Part shown: positions 10,151 through 20,205 of the stretch, piece by piece
Layout: the number at the start of each line of letters is the position of its first letter
How positions within the stretch are numbered: position 1 is the first letter of the stretch
Assembly: GCF_004664715.2 (NCBI RefSeq)
Contig: NC_051072.1
Location: 36,828,142 to 36,892,141, forward strand
DNA length: 64,000 nt
Direction: 5' to 3'
DNA from: Peromyscus leucopus
Taxonomy: Eukaryota > Chordata > Mammalia > Rodentia > Cricetidae
Made by a program: the position numbers and the translations under genes
The notes under the pieces: model-generated
Told to the model about the DNA's origin: nothing
The model's input: the letters and a program-made list of their open reading frames with translations, nothing else
Databases searched by the model: none

Positions 10151-11160
10151 TCTAGATTGTTTGAAGACGCATGTATTCATGGTCTTGTTACATACAGCAC
10201 TGGTCATCATTGGTACTAAAGAGCGGGAGCAGAGAGTGAGAGGGGAAATATGGCAGGTAGCCACTTTTCTTTTCAACTCATCGATTACTATAATATTGTC
10301 AACAAAAAGGGTTCGTGGTGACCCAGATACCTGGCAAATGATGATACAGGAAAGAGGCTTAAAGGGGTCCCACAGACGAGAACCATATGGTACCCAGAGA
10401 TCACCAAAGCACGACCATATTCCCCAGAAACCTCAGCCTGAAGGCATGTAGACTTCACTCTTTATAGAACCTTGTCCAGAGTCGGGGTGACTGAGAATGA
10501 AGCAAGTCAGTGTCCTCGGGTAGGTGTGCCCAGTGGAGGAGCCACACTGGTGGAGACGGTACCTAAGTAAGTCTCCTTGAAATGGCAATGAGGATAGACA
10601 TTTGTAATTCCGGATTCATGGAGTGTCGCTCTAGATCTGTGGATAATGAGGATTGTGTGCGCATGGGGGTGGGGGATGCTCAGGGGTCTTTCATCTAGAT
10701 CTGTGGATGATGAGGATATCTTCTTACACTGAGACCCTGGTACATGCAGAGTTCTGTATAATTTACACGTGACTTACACGTCTGAACCCTAAATGAGTTC
10801 TCATTATGACTCTGTAAATTAAACACTGTTAATTTTCTGTCATATCATGAAGAGTCTGAGGAAGAGAGAGATAGCAATTGAGTCCTAGACATCACAAGCG
10901 ACAGGCAGCGGTGTCTGGATTGACAGCTAGCAAACAGAGGACCATAAGGTCTCTCTCTCTTCAAGGGCTTGCTGGGCATCACAGGGTGATTCCTCCCACA
11001 CGTCCCCTTTCCTGTAGAATTCCAGCATGCTTCCCTTTTGCTCTTCCAGGGGATCATCTCCTCCGACATTTGGCTTCCTTGCCTTTGGCACCCAAACGAT
11101 ATACATACCCTGGAGCAGAGAGCTACTGAGTTTCCTTAACAGTATTTTCGTGTTGTTTCC
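10151..11160. other. Unassigned unique DNA with a short direct duplication
   Basis: CTAGATCTGTGGAT(A/G)ATGAGGAT occurs at about 10631 and again at about 10695, 64 bp apart. Otherwise no repeat or gene is recognised. Confidence 0.45.
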
Positions 11161-11170
11161 AGCACTGGGC

Positions 11171-11179
11171 TATAAATAG
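11171..11179 (+). promoter_or_regulatory. TATA-like box
   Basis: TATAAATAG in the context GGGCTATAAATAGGACC is a strong match to the TATA consensus. It is followed at about 11187-11222 by AACAATAG...CTATTGTT, an inverted pair of SOX-like ACAAT motifs. No exon is visible downstream, so function is unproven. Confidence 0.25.
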
Positions 11180-11222
11180 GACCGAACAATAGCGCGACTT
11201 TCCTTTGCTTCTGCTATTGTTT

Positions 11223-11829
11223 GTGTGATGAGCTCTGGGTCAAAAGACACTCAGGCAGGGCACAAACAACCTCAGCTCCGGGCCAAAGGCGTTAGCGTAG
11301 AAGTTTGTCCCTTTTCACAGAAAGCGTGTGAGGGAGACGGACTCATTTTTTTTTTTTATTACTGACTTCATGGAGACTCATCTTTGAATGCTGTATTTTT
11401 TTGTCTTCCCCACCCTGGCCCTCCAGCCCCTAGAAAGTCTAGTAACACTGATTCGTGAAGCCAGGAGCCTCTCCAGTCAGTAAACCCAGAGTGCTGGGGA
11501 CACACATAGTAAAGGGGCACTAGACTGTGGGTGGGTGGATGGGTGTGGGCGAGGTGACATCTACTCGGGAACTTTCACCTCCCCATATTTACAGGTGAGG
11601 AACCGAGTCCCAGACGGCAAGCCAATGGTGGCATCCATTTCAACCAGTGGCCTGCAGAACTCAACCCTTGTCGGTCTTCTGGTTCCATCCACGGCAAAGT
11701 CGTCCTCTCCAACACACCATTTGTGTCCCTTTCCTCTCTCCCATTCTACCCTGACAATAGGGTGCACGGGAGAAAACGTCAGACCCACAGCAAGAATCAC
11801 GCAATTCCCCTGAATAGTTCACTCTGTGT
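11223..11829. other. Unassigned unique DNA
   Basis: No gene is recognised. A T-run lies at about 11347-11358. A short MIR-like stretch (ATATTTACAGGTGAGGAAC near 11586) may be a MIR remnant. Confidence 0.4.
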
Positions 11830-11837
11830 TGGTTTAT

Positions 11838-11935
11838 TTGTCTGTTTTATCAGATGCTGAAGCCGAGGCCCAGAGAGGTCACCTGGCAAAGTGTATCAAG
11901 ACCAGCCGAAGAGTCTGCTTTTGTTAAAAGGCAGA
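11838..11935 (-). repeat. MIR SINE fragment (antisense)
   Basis: TTTATCAGATGCTGAAGCCG followed by AGGCCCAGAGAGGTCACCTG is the antisense MIR core ('cagatgaggaaactgaggcccagagaggt'). Confidence 0.5.
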
Positions 11936-12039
11936 TTAGTTACTTTTCTCATTGGTGTAACAAAAGAAACTTACAGAAGCGGTCATTAGGGTCATGATTT
12001 AGAGGGCGCCATCGGTCTGGAAGGGACGGCATGGTGTGG

Positions 12040-12285
12040 GGAGCAGTGCTGTGGAGGAGGCAGGAGCTTGAAGCAGCTGACTGGCCGCAAGGCAACCGTA
12101 GTCAGGATGCAGAGAGAGACGAATTCTAGTGCTCAGCTCACCTTCTCCAAATCATTCAGTCCCAGATCCCAGCCTACAGCATGGTGCCGTCCACATCCAG
12201 GGTGGCTCTTTCTTCCCCAGTTAAATCTAGGGATGTATCTCCTCAGCGATTCTCAATCCTATCAATCCTTGAAGGGAGGTCACAG
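12040..12285 (-). repeat. Rodent MaLR-like LTR fragment (antisense)
   Basis: The segment follows a rodent LTR pattern read antisense: 'gtcaggatgcagagagagacg', GTGCTCAGCTCACCTTCTCC, CATTCAGTCCCAGATCCCAG, 'cagcatggtgccgtccacat' and CCAGGGTGGCTCTTTCTTCC. It is incomplete. Borders are approximate. Confidence 0.55.
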
Positions 12286-12387
12286 AAGATGCTGTGTGAA
12301 GCCACATGGCCTTCCCAAGAGACTGGGGTTTTTATCTTAGAACTTTGGACTTTTCCTTTTTAAAAAGAAGTTTTAAGGTGGTTGTTG

Positions 12388-12605
12388 GTGAAGCTGGACA
12401 GATACGGCTCAGTAATTAGGAGTATATACCGCTCTCACAGAGACGTGAGTTCAGATCCCAGCACCACACTGGGTTGCTTACATTCATGTGTAACCCCAGC
12501 TCCAAGGTACCCTATGTATTCTTCTTGACAACTTGGGCACCTGCACTCACATGGACAACTCACACACAGGCACTCACATATATGCATCATTAAAAATAAC
12601 ATCTT
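12388..12605 (+). repeat. B2/B3-type SINE
   Basis: A forward tRNA-derived head, GGTGAAGCTGGACAGATACG, with B-box-like GTTCAGATCCCAGCACC, is followed by a CA-rich body and an A/T-rich tail 'gcatcattaaaaataacatc'. The Pol III A and B boxes are degraded. Confidence 0.7.
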
Positions 12606-12654
12606 CTTTAAAATGTTATTAGTATATTATATTTTAAGACTTAGTCTCACCCCA

Positions 12655-13000
12655 GAAGGACTGTTGGAACACAGTCAAACGATGACGCATGGTGAGCAAT
12701 GCCCTGGGGGAACCGTGAGAGAGGCTCCAGAAAAAAGGCAGAGGGCCTTTTACCTCAGGTGTATTTTGTTCTTGGACTGTTCTTGAAGGTGATTTCCTGC
12801 CTCCTGTGACAAGCATTTACACTCAGTTCATAAGACATGTTTGCTCTTGTTGGATGTCAGAACATCACTGTAGAACCCACTCTGGTCAGTGTACCCTGAA
12901 TCTGGACATTGGCCTTCTGCTTTTTTCCTCAAAACTCTCACACGGTTTCCTCAAGGCATTGTTCACCATGAATCATTCTTGGACCGTGTTCTGACAGAGG
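12655..13000. repeat. Diverged inverted repeat, arms about 140 bp
   Basis: The minus strand of about 12655-12800 and the plus strand of about 12862-13000 are homologous at roughly 70-75% by eye. Shared landmarks are CTCTCACGGTT / CTCACACGGTTTCC, GGGCATTGCTCACCATG / AGGCATTGTTCACCATG, and GACTGTGTTCCAACAG / GACCGTGTTCTGACAG. Frames on both arms give related peptides (…LSHG…ALLTM… versus …LSHG…ALFTM…). The ancestral sequence was not recognised. It could be two opposed copies of an old repeat or pseudogene piece. Confidence 0.6.
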
Positions 13001-14089
13001 ACCAGTGGGAAATTCCTCTAGGAGAGCAAGGGTCTTCCTCTGGCCATACTTAAGACATGTTGGAGGAATCAAAATACCTCCAGATTATTCCACAAAATAT
13101 CCAGAGGGGAGGTTGACAAGGTAGGCTTGTCTTTTCTCTCCTAACTGACTTGGTCATCCGAGAGGTCACCCAAGGTCCTGTTAGAGTGGCTGAGAGAAAG
13201 TTCTGGTATCACACTGCCTGAGATAGATACCTGTTGTAGGGTGTAAGATAAGGAGTGTGGCCTTGCAGAGTCTCATTGCCCTCATTATTATCTGCCTTAT
13301 AGGGTTGAGACATTGACGCCAATACCACATATAAAGGGCACAGAGGACAGCCCGGCACACCTTAATGAGTGTTTGCTCTCAGTACACTTGAGGAAACCAT
13401 GTACCTATTAGTAAGTCTGGTAGCCAGAATCCTGGCACCAACTGCTGCTCATCTCTTTACAGTCAACAGTTTGTAGATGCCTTTTCTAGCTCCTCCAGAG
13501 GAGCTACGTAGTCCTCCATCTTACATTGAGGATCTGGAGGGAGGCACACCTGCAACCTGACACCGTCTTTAAACCTACCCTTCATTATTTCCCATGCATT
13601 ATTGTTTTGTTGGGGGTGGGTAGGTTTGCTAGTACAAGGTTAACCACGTGACTTTAATCCAACACTCCCCACTACCGTGCTTTGGTAGGGGCTGCTGAGG
13701 CAGAAAGAGTGATGAGGCAAAGCTCCCTGCCCCCATCCTGGGAGCTTGTCCTTGACTGGCCCAACCTCAGCCTACACTTACGGGAGCTGAGGGAGTGGGT
13801 TGAGGTCAATGGCCGAGTAAACGGGTTTTCGTGGATTCAGGATCCATGGCCCAGAAAAATAGATTCAAAATGACCTTGAGCCAAAGCTCTTTGTTGTGCA
13901 GCGTTCTGGCTTGAGGAACTAGCGATGGTTGATTAAACAATATTGGTAATGGCATTTATAAGAGCATATGAAGGCTGGGCATTGGGCTGGTCACACTGTC
14001 CTTTGTAGCTCTCTTTCCAGCTGAGGAAATCCAAGTTCAGTAAACAAGAGTCTCTACTTTTAGGGGCCACTATTATTCAGATGCGACCC
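13001..14089. other. Unassigned unique DNA
   Basis: No repeat or gene is recognised over about 1.1 kb. A 63-aa frame at 13682 has no domain. Confidence 0.4.
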
Positions 14090-14401
14090 TGTAGCTGGAG
14101 TTTTTCTGGTCCTGCCTGGCCCACGGTCAGGACAAATCTCTCTCACCCACCAGGCCCTCAGCTGCTCAGACCCAACCAAGTAAACATATAGAGACTTATA
14201 TTTTTTATAAACTGTATGGCCGTGGCAGGCTTCTGGCTAACTGTTCTTATATCTTAAATCAACTCATTTCTATTAATCTATACATTGCCACATGACTCAT
14301 GGCTTACTGGTATCTTAACATCTTCTCATGGCGGGCCTGGCGGGTGAGAGAAATTTGTCCTGACCATGGGCCAAGCAGGACTGGAGAAAACTCTAGCTAC
14401 A
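14090..14401. mobile_element. 312-bp element with 68-bp terminal inverted repeats
   Basis: It starts TGTAGCTGGAG and ends CTCTAGCTACA. The first and last roughly 68 bp are inverted copies with about 10 differences, sharing CAGTCCTGC/TGGTCCTGC, GGTCAGGACAAAT and TCTCTCACCC. The middle is AT-rich. The TG...CA ends suggest an LTR-type unit, while the long inverted ends look like a foldback or MITE. Flanking 6-mers (CGACCC and CCACCT) match only partly, so no target-site duplication is claimed. I recall a similar sequence being repetitive in cricetids but cannot name it. Confidence 0.7.
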
Positions 14402-14498
14402 CCACCTCCTCCAAGGGTTCAAGTGCTGGGGGGTTAGTCCTTATGTGGCCTTGTGGCAATGTTATCTAGCTCTCTGGCTCCTTCCCTCCATTAAGCTC

Positions 14499-14840
14499 TG
14501 AATTAGTTGCTTTTCTGTTACAATAAAAACACCACAACCAAAAGCAACTTATGCAAGAAAGAGTATTTTGGCTTACAGTTCCAAAGGGAGAGGAGTCTGT
14601 GAAGGCAGGGTCAGGGAGGCGTGGCAGCTAGCTGGCAAATCTTAGCTCCACAACAGACCCTGAACTGGAGGTAGGGCAAGACTCTGAGTTCTCAAATCCT
14701 GCTTCCTGCTTCCGGGGGACATATTTCCTCCAGCAAGTTTGGCACTTCCTACACCTCCCCCAAAAGGGTCACTCTCAGGGGACCACTTATTCAAATGCCT
14801 GACTGAGTCTATAGGGGACATTTGTCATTTAAACCACCAT
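14499..14840 (-). repeat. MT/MaLR-type LTR (antisense)
   Basis: An antisense MaLR pattern is seen: TTAGTTGCTTTTCTGTTACA, 'aaaaacaccacaaccaaaag', TTTTGGCTTACAGTTCCAAA, 'tatttcctccagcaagtttg', CACTTCCTACACCTCCCCCA and TCATTTAAACCACCATGGG. Length of about 340 bp fits a complete LTR. No target-site duplication was identified. Confidence 0.65.
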
Positions 14841-15420
14841 GGGTACCTTCCTGCCATAAGGTCTTCCCCAGAGCTAAGGTCTCCAGAACTGTGAGCTAAC
14901 TAAAGCTCTTCACTGAAGAAACAAGCTTAGCATTTTGTCATGGTGATGTCGAACAAAAGAACCAAGGGTCATGTGAGGAGCACAAAGTCAGGGTTCAAAT
15001 CCCTGCCCGCTAACTTTTATTCTCAACATCATAGTAGGTTACATGGCCTTTGTACCTTCTGGAAAAGCTTCGCCATTGCTGGCCCAGTGAACCAGAGGGT
15101 AGGTTCGAGAAGAGTCAAGTGGGGCCAGGCAGATCCCAGTTCTCTCAGCGAGTCTGTCCCTCTCCTCCCCAACACCCTCAGATTCTTCTATGGGTTCTTG
15201 AACTTTGGATATGACAACTCCCACCTGAATGATCCAAACCCCTGTGAGAACAGAAGCATTACATCATCAGCTACTGACCACTGGCTCAGTGATACTTACA
15301 TGTGCTGCAAACATCAGCATGCCACCTAAGGAGCACCTCTCCATCCTGGGAGTCTGAGTTAGGCATTCTCAGTTACTCCTTCCCTCTGAGCTGGCTGGAA
15401 ATACTGCTGCTGCCAGCATT
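14841..15420. other. Unassigned unique DNA
   Basis: No repeat or gene is recognised. A 129-aa frame (14940-15329) has no recognisable domain. Confidence 0.4.
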
Positions 15421-15477
15421 AAAAAAAAGAAAAGAAAAGGAAGAGGAGGAGGAGGAGGGGGGGAGGGGGGGGGGGGG

Positions 15478-15513
<36 letters not shown>

Positions 15514-15588
15514 GAGAAGGAAGAGAGGAGAAGAAGAAGAAGAAGAAGAAGAAGAAGAAGAAGAAGAAGAAGAAGAAGAAGAAGAAGG
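15421..15588 (+). repeat. 168-nt uninterrupted polypurine tract
   Basis: Every base is A or G: A-rich start, (GAG)n, G-runs including about 32 consecutive G (15481-15512), then (GAA)n to the end. Opposite-strand frames give poly-Pro, poly-Ser or poly-Leu and the forward frame gives Glu/Gly runs. These are simple-sequence artefacts, not genes. The G-run length may be unreliable in the assembly. Confidence 0.95.
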
Positions 15589-15663
15589 TCGACATTGATT
15601 CCTGGAAGCACTTTTAATTCCCAATATACCTAAATATTGTCAGGGAAAGGCAGAAAAGTTATC

Positions 15664-15705
15664 TTTTCAATAATGTATTGGGAATTTTCAATAATGTATT
15701 GGGAA
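15664..15705 (+). repeat. 21-bp perfect tandem duplication
   Basis: The unit TTTTCAATAATGTATTGGGA plus A occurs twice in immediate succession. It is probably a replication-slippage duplication. Confidence 0.85.
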
Positions 15706-15716
15706 AGTACTGGAAA

Positions 15717-15719
<3 letters not shown>

Positions 15720-15749
<30 letters not shown>
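15720..15749 (+). repeat. (CA)n microsatellite
   Basis: An alternating CA run of about 26 nt follows a CATA interruption. Confidence 0.95.
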
Positions 15750-17625
15750 TACTCCTCTTCAAGTTGCTTGTAAATTTACATGAACCAGTTCTAGTTCAGA
15801 TTCTGCCAGATTCAAAGAAAAGATGACTTCAATTAGCCCCAGAAATCAAGTTCAAGCGAAACTCGGTGTCTTTTTGTTGTGGTTGTCATTTTGTGTAGCT
15901 TTCTTGCATAGGAAAACCAAGAAGCAGAACCACAACTCTAGTTGTGGATCTTTGAAGGTCTGGATCATACACGGGATGGATGGGCAGGGATGGTGGGCAG
16001 CCTGCTGGTGTGGCGGTTGTCTCTGTAGAAGGAGAAGACTGAAGGACAAGCCCATCTCAACCCCTGCTCACCCTCCCTTCTCCACGCAGTACAAGCTCTG
16101 CCTAGTCTGACCACTCATCTGTTTTGTTTTTGATCTAGGCTCCCGCTCCGCCCAGCTGAGCCCCGTGAGGAGAGAGAAGCCTACCATTTTGCACGCTTTT
16201 GCCTTTTCTGCTGTTTATTTTACTAAGACTCTTAAACCTGTCAGCGAAGCAGTTTCCAGTCCAGTCTCTGTGGTAATAATCTCCCTTTTAAAGCGATAAG
16301 CACTCAGAGTGGGACAGACTGGAAGTCTAACGGATACTGCAGAGTTGCTGAATACACCAGACTCTTTGAAGATGCCCCATGGCTCAGGCTTTATTAGCTT
16401 CGGGGTAAAAAAATAAATAAAATGTCCAGTTTGAAGGTATCAGAAACTCTTTAGAAATTACTAGAAGCCTGTCAGTAGTGATGATTTTATGCAACCTGGG
16501 GCCCATTCAGATGGCATCACACTTGTCTTTTGTTTGCTGATACAATCACAATTTTATTCATGCAGACTGCAGACAGCAGGAAGACACAGAGAAACTCGGC
16601 CCTTTCCAAGGCTCACACAGATAACCAGTCTAAACTTTATGTAACAAGTGTAGCCGACCTAAGCATACTTCCTGCCTACAGAGTAGACTGGTCACATGAC
16701 AGTGGATTGGACTATCTTGAGCTGGGTGTGGTGTGGTGTGTGTATGGTAACATCCCCCCTAACTAAATAAAAGGCACATGAAGCAAAACTCCATTCCTTC
16801 TCATCTTTGAATACGACCATGTGAGCTACCATGCTGGAACTGTAGAAGAAGCCATGTTGTTTCTATGACCAAGAAGGGGAGAGGATCACCAAGAAGGCCC
16901 CGACATTGTGTTGTGCAGAATGATGCCTTGTTCAAAATGGTTTGAATTTGATATCCTATTACCTATCAGCTCAAAGCACTCTGCATCATCAAGGCTGGGA
17001 AGCTCTGAGCAGTGAGGATGGCCTTCTGGTCTACCCTCTGCAGTGGTCACCACTGACAGCGTTTGAGCCTTCATGGTCTCTTATATAAAAGTGTCTCACT
17101 GTCTTGGTATCAAGGTGGCCACGATGGGGTCATGATCTCCACTGAAGAGGGGCTGCTGTTTGATGTCTTTGGGTACCACATACCTTCCCTGTTAGCATCC
17201 TGAGCTGTCTCTAGGGGCCTGCAGGGAGGCTCCTGAACTGCAGGGTTTGGCCTGCAATCCAGGCTCTGGCCATGAGACTAGCCTTCTCGCAAGCCTTTGA
17301 GGAAGGGTGCCGACTTATAGCTGGATTCTTGGTTCCCAACTCATTGGTCAGAGGTTAAAAAAAAAAAAAAAAAGAATCCAGAGGCAGTGGGCAGGCCATG
17401 TTTTCAAATGAAGTCTGAAAATCAGAAGCAATGGTTTTGTTGAAAAATTGCTCAGAAAAGTACTCAGCTCACTCTTCCTTCCCCCACCCATCCCCCTCTC
17501 TGCAGGCTCTCACAAAGTCCTAAGTCAGCATGCTGATGTGGTTCCAGCTGCATGCTCCTTCTACACGACATCTGCCCTAGGAGAGCTATCCAATCGGATA
17601 ATGACTTTAAACAGATAAAAGGAAC
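15750..17625. other. Repeat-poor unique DNA
   Basis: About 1.9 kb contains no recognised SINE, LINE or LTR apart from an A-run (about 17357-17373). A 95-aa forward frame at 15823-16110 has no domain that I know. Confidence 0.4.
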
Positions 17626-17850
17626 AGGGGCTATAGAGAGATTTGGCCCAGCAGTTACGAGCACTGACTGCTCTTCCAGAGGACCTGGGTTCAATTCCCA
17701 GTACCCATATGGTGGCTAATAACCATCTGTAACTCCAGTTCCAAGGGGATCTGATGCCCTCTTCTGGCCTTTGGGACGCTGTACCCATGTGGTGTACAAA
17801 CATATATGCAGACCAAAAACCCATGTACATAAAATAAAAATAGTAAATCC
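17626..17850 (+). repeat. B2-type SINE
   Basis: A full-length rodent B2 order is present: GGGGCTATAGAGAGATTTGG (tRNA-derived A-box region), CTGCTCTTCCAGAGGACCTG, GGTTCAATTCCCAG (B box), 'ccatatggtggctaataacc', TGCCCTCTTCTGGCCTTTGG and the A/T-rich tail with AATAAA (ACATAAAATAAAAATAG). A 123-aa minus-strand frame here is a shadow of the SINE. Confidence 0.9.
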
Positions 17851-20040
17851 TCAAAACAAGCACAAACGAAAAATGAATGAAGTACCTGTTTATCTTGAGA
17901 AACTGGCCATTGACTGGATAGGTAATGGCCACCGACTAAGAACGGTGGAACAATGGTACTATACAGGTGTTTCGGCTCACGTCACAGCCTGGCGTACCAT
18001 CTCCTACTACGACCTTATTAAATGGTGACTTTAGAATCATAGTTGTCAGTCAGTAATCCTAACACTTCCCTCTAGGGACTCTTGCCAGTCCTTATCTGTG
18101 AAGCCTAACTTCTTAGCCATTCAAATTTCTTGACCTGGGATGGGTCCGAAGCATCTGCTCATCCTTAGCCAGTCAGTTCCAGGCCTTCTCAAGCCCACTC
18201 AGATACACTGCTCGAGCCTAAGAGCCAGGCTTCCACCCCCTCAAAAGCAACCTCTGCCTTCTTCACATTGGAAGCAGTCTTTAAAAAAGGGGAGTGAGGG
18301 GGAGCAAGGGAGGGAAGGAGAGGGAGGGGGGAGAGAGGAAGGAAGAAAGGAAAAAAAGAAAAGAAAGAAGTTAGGCTTAAAGTAGTTCAGGCAGAGGTTT
18401 TGGCCAAGCACTCAGCAAAACACAGACCTGAAATCCCTTCTGGGAGACGGGCTGCAGCTCCTGAATACTGTGTGGGAACTACTCAGGGCTGGTTGTTCTG
18501 AACCAGGACTCTGGCTCCCTAACCTCTGTGTTGGGGTTCTCTGCCTCTCCGAGCATCTTTCCTGCCTGGCCCCAGGGGTTTCTCTATGCAGATACGTAAG
18601 TTGCCTTATCTGGTCCTCACAAGTTCTCCTTTCCAGTGAAAACCACTCAGAAATTGGTTGCAGACCAGCGACTGGATTAGAGGCCAGGGCCAGGGCCAGC
18701 ACCTCTAAGTAAACAGAAGGGGTCACATGATTTATCGGGTGATGAGTGTTTGCTGGAAGGCATGTGGTGTGAGGTTACCCTCCAGTCAGAGGGAGAGAAG
18801 AGTGGGAAAAGAAAAAACCCTCCCACTTGCTTTTGTTTTTGAGGAGACCGCCCCTCCTGTGTGAACCCTCCTCAGGGGGCCGCTTCTGCACAGTGTCTGT
18901 GGACAGAGTGATGGGGGCCTTAGGTGGAGGAGGGGGCTGAGTCAGACAAGCAGTCCGGGAGTGCAGAGGGGTCTGTCATCAGGAAGCTCTCTCCTGCCAG
19001 AGGCCTCTTTCCAGATAGTTCCCCAAGTCCTTTTGGATGGTCCTGTTTCCCAGGTTTTTCCCGTGACTGGGTTTTGTGCTGGTCACATACCACCCTCAAC
19101 ATTTGATTGACACCTGATGATGAGTCCTTTGCCTACTTGCCCAAGGCTTTTGGAAACAGACGGGAGCAGAAATGGACTGAACAGAAGAGCCTCTAGATGA
19201 AAACACAGAAGGCTTGTGCTGGTCTCCAGTGGATGAGCTGTTTAATTCACTATTGCATTTCTAGAATTCCACACTCTGAATACTCACTCTCGGAGTCTAC
19301 CACAGTTGATGAATTTGCCCCATAATTCTCCGATCTTCTCATTGTAGATGGGGATTTCCTTGTCATTCAAATAGCTTCCATAAATCAAGGACCGGAACAC
19401 CAACATCCCGATCTATCGCTGGGCCAAAGATATGAGGGATGCACAGCCCACAGGAAAAGAAATGCAAGTGCTTCCTGAAAGCATGTGAAGATGCCTAACC
19501 TCTGTGAAGCCAATGAAAATGATTTTTTTTGAAGATAATTGCTTCACATCCAAATAAAGGCAAAAGCTACTGGACTATTTATAAGGAAGTCATAAAAAGA
19601 GCTTTGGGGCTGTGGTCCTGCCCTGGTTTTGGAATTGTGGGCTATTCACACAGTGTGTTTCATTTGGGAAGATTTATGGAACTGTATGCAGATGAACAAT
19701 AGGCTCTTCTTAAAATGATTTTATTGTATTATTTATCATGTATGTTGAGGTTGGGTTTCTTTTTTTTTTTTTTTTGGTCTTATTTCTTAAAAATGGAACA
19801 TACTATATATATGTATATGACAGAAGGTAGAGAATGGGCAGTGTCTTGCGTGAACAAGGATATTTAATGGCACAGTTTCTAGGCAAACGGGCAATCCTGC
19901 TCAGCCCAGAGAAGCGCCCACTGTCTGGCACAGTGATGGCTCCTGCTCACACTTGTACAATGAAGCAAGTGCCCTGCCATCTTCTCCGGTGGTATGCTTA
20001 ACAGCAAGAGACTTGATAGAGCTAAGGTGCTCATTACAAT
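17851..20040. other. Repeat-poor unique DNA with a GA-rich tract
   Basis: About 2.2 kb lacks recognised interspersed repeats. A purine-rich stretch of G/A lies at about 18283-18372 and a T-run at about 19757-19776. No gene was identified. Confidence 0.45.
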
Positions 20041-20041
20041 A

Positions 20042-20205
20042 GTGTGTGTGTGTGTGTGTGGTGTGCGTGCGTGCGTGCGTGCGTGCGAAAACCGCTTGCA
20101 GGGTTGGCTCTTTCCTTCCACCGTGTAGGTCCCAGGTTTCAAGCTCAGGCCATGAGGCTTGGCACCAGGTGTTTATACCCACTGCGCCGTCTCCCCGGCC
20201 CCAGG
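20042..20205 (-). repeat. (GT)n/(GTGC)n microsatellite joined to a B2/B3 SINE (antisense)
   Basis: A GT run (20042-20060) passes into GTGC repeats (to about 20086). It is followed by antisense B3 body and head: CCCAGGTTTCAAGCTCAGGC, 'gcttggcaccaggtgtttat', ACCCACTGCGCCGTCTCCCC and GGCCCC. The microsatellite has grown from the SINE tail, a common arrangement. Confidence 0.75.

Noticed and set aside
15302..15624. Glu/Gly-rich and poly-Pro/Ser/Leu frames
   Set aside because: They are translations of the polypurine tract and carry no unique domain.
17626..17720. tRNA gene suggested by A- and B-box-like motifs
   Set aside because: The motifs belong to the tRNA-derived head of a B2 SINE. The cloverleaf is incomplete.
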